Assembly (NCBI GenBank): GCA_003694205.1
Contig: RFKS01000336.1
Coordinates: forward strand, 1-7,868
From: Alphaproteobacteria bacterium
GTDB lineage: Bacteria > Pseudomonadota > Alphaproteobacteria > Sphingomonadales > Rhodothalassiaceae
Length of the DNA: 7,868 bases
Direction of reading: 5' to 3'
Of the stretch, positions 6,144 to 7,868 are shown one piece after another (the first letter of the stretch is position 1; each line of letters starts with the position of its first letter). The notes under the pieces were generated by a model, which saw only the letters and a program-made list of their open reading frames with translations, did no database searches and was not told the origin of the DNA. Made by a program: the position numbers and the translations under genes.

Positions 6144-7150
6144 CAGCGGCCACCGACTGCCGCATCCGGACCATTAAGAAGGCGGACCGTGACCGGCATG
6201 CCCTGGCGCAGGCCCTGGTCGGGATTGTCGACGATCACGCGCAGGCGATAGACGAGTGCCGTGCGAAGCTCGGGCGTCTCCACCGTCTTGGGCGTGAATT
6301 CCGCACTCGGCGAGATGAAACCGACATGGCCGCGATAGGCCTTGCCCGGGTGACTGTCGGTGCGGACCTCGGCCGCCATCCCTGGGTGAACAAGCCCCAG
6401 CCCTGGCTCGGGCACGAAAGCGCGTACCCAGACCGGGTCATCGATCGACAGGGTGAGTACGGGCTCGCCCGGTGCCAGCACCGTTCCCGGCTCGCGCACG
6501 CGGGCGAGGATGATCCCGGAACGGGGTGCGTGGAGTTCGGTGTCGGCGAGCGCAGTACGAGCGATTTCGACCTCGGCCGCCGCCGCCGCGACAGCGGCCC
6601 GTCCTGCGGCGACATCCTCCTTGCGAAAGCCGGCGCGCGCTAGATCGAGGGCTGCCTGCGCGGTCTTGAGCTCCGCCTTTGCGCTGCGCAGGCGCGCCAG
6701 TGCCGCATCATAGGCGGAGCGTGTCGTGTTGTCGTTCTTCACCAGCTCCTCTTGGCGCCGGAACTCGACCTCGGCATTCTCGAGCAACGCTTCGCGTTCG
6801 GCGACAACGGCTTCGGCCTGGCGGATCTCCTCGGGCCGGAACCCGGCCTCGAGGCGCATGAGATTGGCTTTTGCCTCCGACAGCAGCGCCTCGCGGTGCG
6901 CCAGCGTTTCCTCGAAGGGCTCGGGGTCGAGGTGCGCGAGCACTTGCCCCGGCGTCACGTGATCGCCTTCCTCGACGACAATCTCACCAAGGCGTCCGCC
7001 GACACGAAAACCAAGTTCCGCCTCGCGCACATCGACATTGCCATAAAGGACAAGCGCGTCTCCGCCCGGTTCCTCATGAGCGAGAAACCACCAGGCGGCG
7101 CCGGCGCCAGCGACCAGGACGGGCACGATCAGCATCAGGCGTCGTTTCAT
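6143..7150 (-). CDS. ybhG: Membrane-fusion (HlyD-family) periplasmic adaptor, YbhG-like
   Basis: Periplasmic adaptor of 335 residues (E. coli YbhG is 332) that links an inner-membrane exporter to an outer-membrane channel. A short N-terminal anchor or signal segment (RRLMLIVPVLVAGAGAAWWF, 3-22) has no lipobox Cys. The first barrel-sandwich (lipoyl) half covers about 35-76 (LYGNVDVREAELGFRVGGR, EEGDHVTPGQVLAHLDP). An alpha-helical hairpin of about 120 residues rich in Ala/Glu/Leu/Arg (79-200) follows, then the second lipoyl half (TELHAPRSGIILARV, 204-218; GTVLAPGEPVLTL) and a beta-barrel from about 239. The segment FISPSAEFTPKTVETPELR (278-296) and RQGMPVTV (315-322) are strongly YbhG-like. 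The start has GGGAG five bases upstream and overlaps the cecR stop as ATGA (7147-7150). The outer-membrane partner, presumably TolC-like, is not in this window. Confidence 0.93.
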   Translation of the reverse strand: MKRRLMLIVPVLVAGAGAAWWFLAHEEPGGDALVLYGNVDVREAELGFRVGGRLGEIVVEEGDHVTPGQVLAHLDPEPFEETLAHREALLSEAKANLMRLEAGFRPEEIRQAEAVVAEREALLENAEVEFRRQEELVKNDNTTRSAYDAALARLRSAKAELKTAQAALDLARAGFRKEDVAAGRAAVAAAAAEVEIARTALADTELHAPRSGIILARVREPGTVLAPGEPVLTLSIDDPVWVRAFVPEPGLGLVHPGMAAEVRTDSHPGKAYRGHVGFISPSAEFTPKTVETPELRTALVYRLRVIVDNPDQGLRQGMPVTVRLLNGPDAAVGGR

Positions 7151-7857
7151 GACATCTCCCGTGACAGGCTGGCGAGAAGGCGACGGCTATGGTCGGCGAT
7201 GAGCGAGCGGATGAGGGTGCGGTCCGATTCCTCATAACGGCTGTGGCCAAGCGAGCGCAGCATCAGTCCGCCGGCAGCACGGAACATGACCACCTGGCCG
7301 AGGAACATGTTGGCCCTGAGGCGGATCTCGGTGCTCTCGGCGGTGCGTCCGAGCAGTTGTCCGAGCACCGCCGCCACCGCGCGCTGCAGATGCCGCATCG
7401 CGTTCTCGAACAGGATATCGAAGGCTGCCGATGGCGCGAGCTGTTCCATGAGAACGAAACGCCCCATCTCCGGGCTCGCCCGCGGCGAAAGCAGGAACTG
7501 TGCGAACCGGTCGAGTAGCGACAGCAGCGCGGCGGTCAGCGCCTCGCCGCCCGGGTCCGGCGCCTGAAGGACGCGCTCGACGGCCGCCAGCGCCGGCTCC
7601 ATGTGGCTGCGTGCCTTTCGCGCGATATGCTCGGCGACAGCAAGATAGAGATTCTCCTTGGTGCCGAAATAATAGGGGATGGCGGCGAGATTGACGCCCG
7701 CCCGCTCGGCGATGCGCCGGGTTGTCGCGGCGTGAAAGCCGTATTCGCCGAAGACGGCGAGCCCCGCGGCGATGAGCCGCTCGCGCGCGCCATCTGCGGC
7801 ATCGTGCGTCAGTTCGACCGCCTTTGTCACCCGAGTACCGACCCCAGTTTCAGTCAC
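7147..7857 (-). CDS. cecR: TetR-family transcriptional regulator, CecR-like (start uncertain)
   Basis: Predicted DNA-binding repressor, 236 residues if it starts at the GTG at 7857. The N-terminal TetR domain covers about 23-75: ARERLIAAGLAVFGEYGFHAAT, then the helix-turn-helix TTRRIAERAGVNLAAIPYYFGTKENL (45-70, the recognition helix around 56-63). The remaining residues are an all-helical ligand-binding and dimerisation domain of the CecR/DUF1956 type, with MGRFVLMEQLAPSAAFDILFE (131-151) as its best marker. E. coli CecR (YbiH) heads the same operon and has been reported to affect cefoperazone and chloramphenicol sensitivity. Here the gene precedes ybhG with a 4-base overlap, so it should repress its own operon. 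The GTG has no Shine-Dalgarno in the 11 bases before it, and no in-frame stop is reached before the window edge. The true start may be upstream, may be the internal GTG at codon 10, or the mRNA may be leaderless. Confidence 0.88.
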   Translation of the reverse strand: MTETGVGTRVTKAVELTHDAADGARERLIAAGLAVFGEYGFHAATTRRIAERAGVNLAAIPYYFGTKENLYLAVAEHIARKARSHMEPALAAVERVLQAPDPGGEALTAALLSLLDRFAQFLLSPRASPEMGRFVLMEQLAPSAAFDILFENAMRHLQRAVAAVLGQLLGRTAESTEIRLRANMFLGQVVMFRAAGGLMLRSLGHSRYEESDRTLIRSLIADHSRRLLASLSREMS

Positions 7858-7859
7858 TT

Positions 7860-7868
7860 GTATAATAC
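7860..7868. promoter_or_regulatory. AT-rich palindrome with -10-like hexamers on both strands (window edge)
   Basis: The last nine bases form GTAT-A-ATAC, a palindrome around one central base. On the plus strand it contains a perfect TATAAT (7861-7866) pointing out of the window; on the minus strand it reads TATTAT (7867-7862), five bases before the cecR-like GTG. The plus-strand hexamer lacks a recognisable -35 at 16-19 bases. The minus-strand -35 would be outside the window. It may be a divergent promoter core or part of the CecR operator; this is inferred from position and composition. Confidence 0.4.

Noticed and set aside
1..7868. Defence system, mobile element, CRISPR array or biosynthetic cluster
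   Set aside because: All seven coding regions are explained by housekeeping, small regulatory and exporter families; no transposase, integrase, direct-repeat array or nuclease motif was seen on either strand.

Overview
The window looks like chromosomal DNA of a GC-rich alphaproteobacterium, possibly of the Hyphomicrobiales. This rests on the strong G/C bias at third codon positions, a DUF3775-type protein, a short HPF/RaiA-type protein preceded by an FNR/FixK-type box, and the overall gene style. The lineage is an inference; no rRNA or other taxonomic marker is present. There is no sign of a transposon, prophage, CRISPR array, tRNA or rRNA. The seven genes fill the window almost completely, and the longest non-coding stretch is about 127 bases.

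Left part, plus strand (1-2130). The window opens inside valS, whose last 394 codons are visible: the KMSKS loop, the anticodon-binding domain and the C-terminal coiled coil. A 127-base gap follows. It holds a 9-bp inverted repeat whose core is a perfect TTGAY-N4-RTCAA site, the binding consensus of FNR/FnrL/FixK/Anr regulators. Downstream is a two-gene unit: a short HPF/RaiA-family ribosome-associated protein, then a small acidic DUF3775 protein whose Shine-Dalgarno sequence overlaps the stop codon of the first gene. The layout suggests ribosome hibernation induced by low oxygen, with the DUF3775 protein as an uncharacterised partner.

Right part, minus strand (2156-7857). This is a compact five-gene operon, read right to left: a TetR/CecR-type repressor, a periplasmic membrane-fusion protein, a double-ATPase ABC protein, and two different ABC-2 permeases. 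Gene order, protein lengths (about 236, 335, 578, 377 and 368 residues) and motifs match Escherichia coli cecR-ybhG-ybhF-ybhS-ybhR. Consecutive genes overlap by 4, 1 and 4 bases, and only the last junction has a gap (14 bases). Together they should form a regulated envelope-spanning drug or ion exporter: YbhF hydrolyses ATP, YbhS and YbhR form the inner-membrane channel, YbhG bridges the periplasm, and CecR controls the operon. The double ATPase is asymmetric, with one intact and one degenerate ATP site. The operon promoter lies at or just past the right edge, where an AT-rich palindrome reads as a -10-like element on both strands.

No wholly new system is apparent. The most interesting points are the predicted oxygen-responsive control of the HPF-DUF3775 pair, the asymmetric ATPase, and the unresolved start and promoter of the cecR-like gene.
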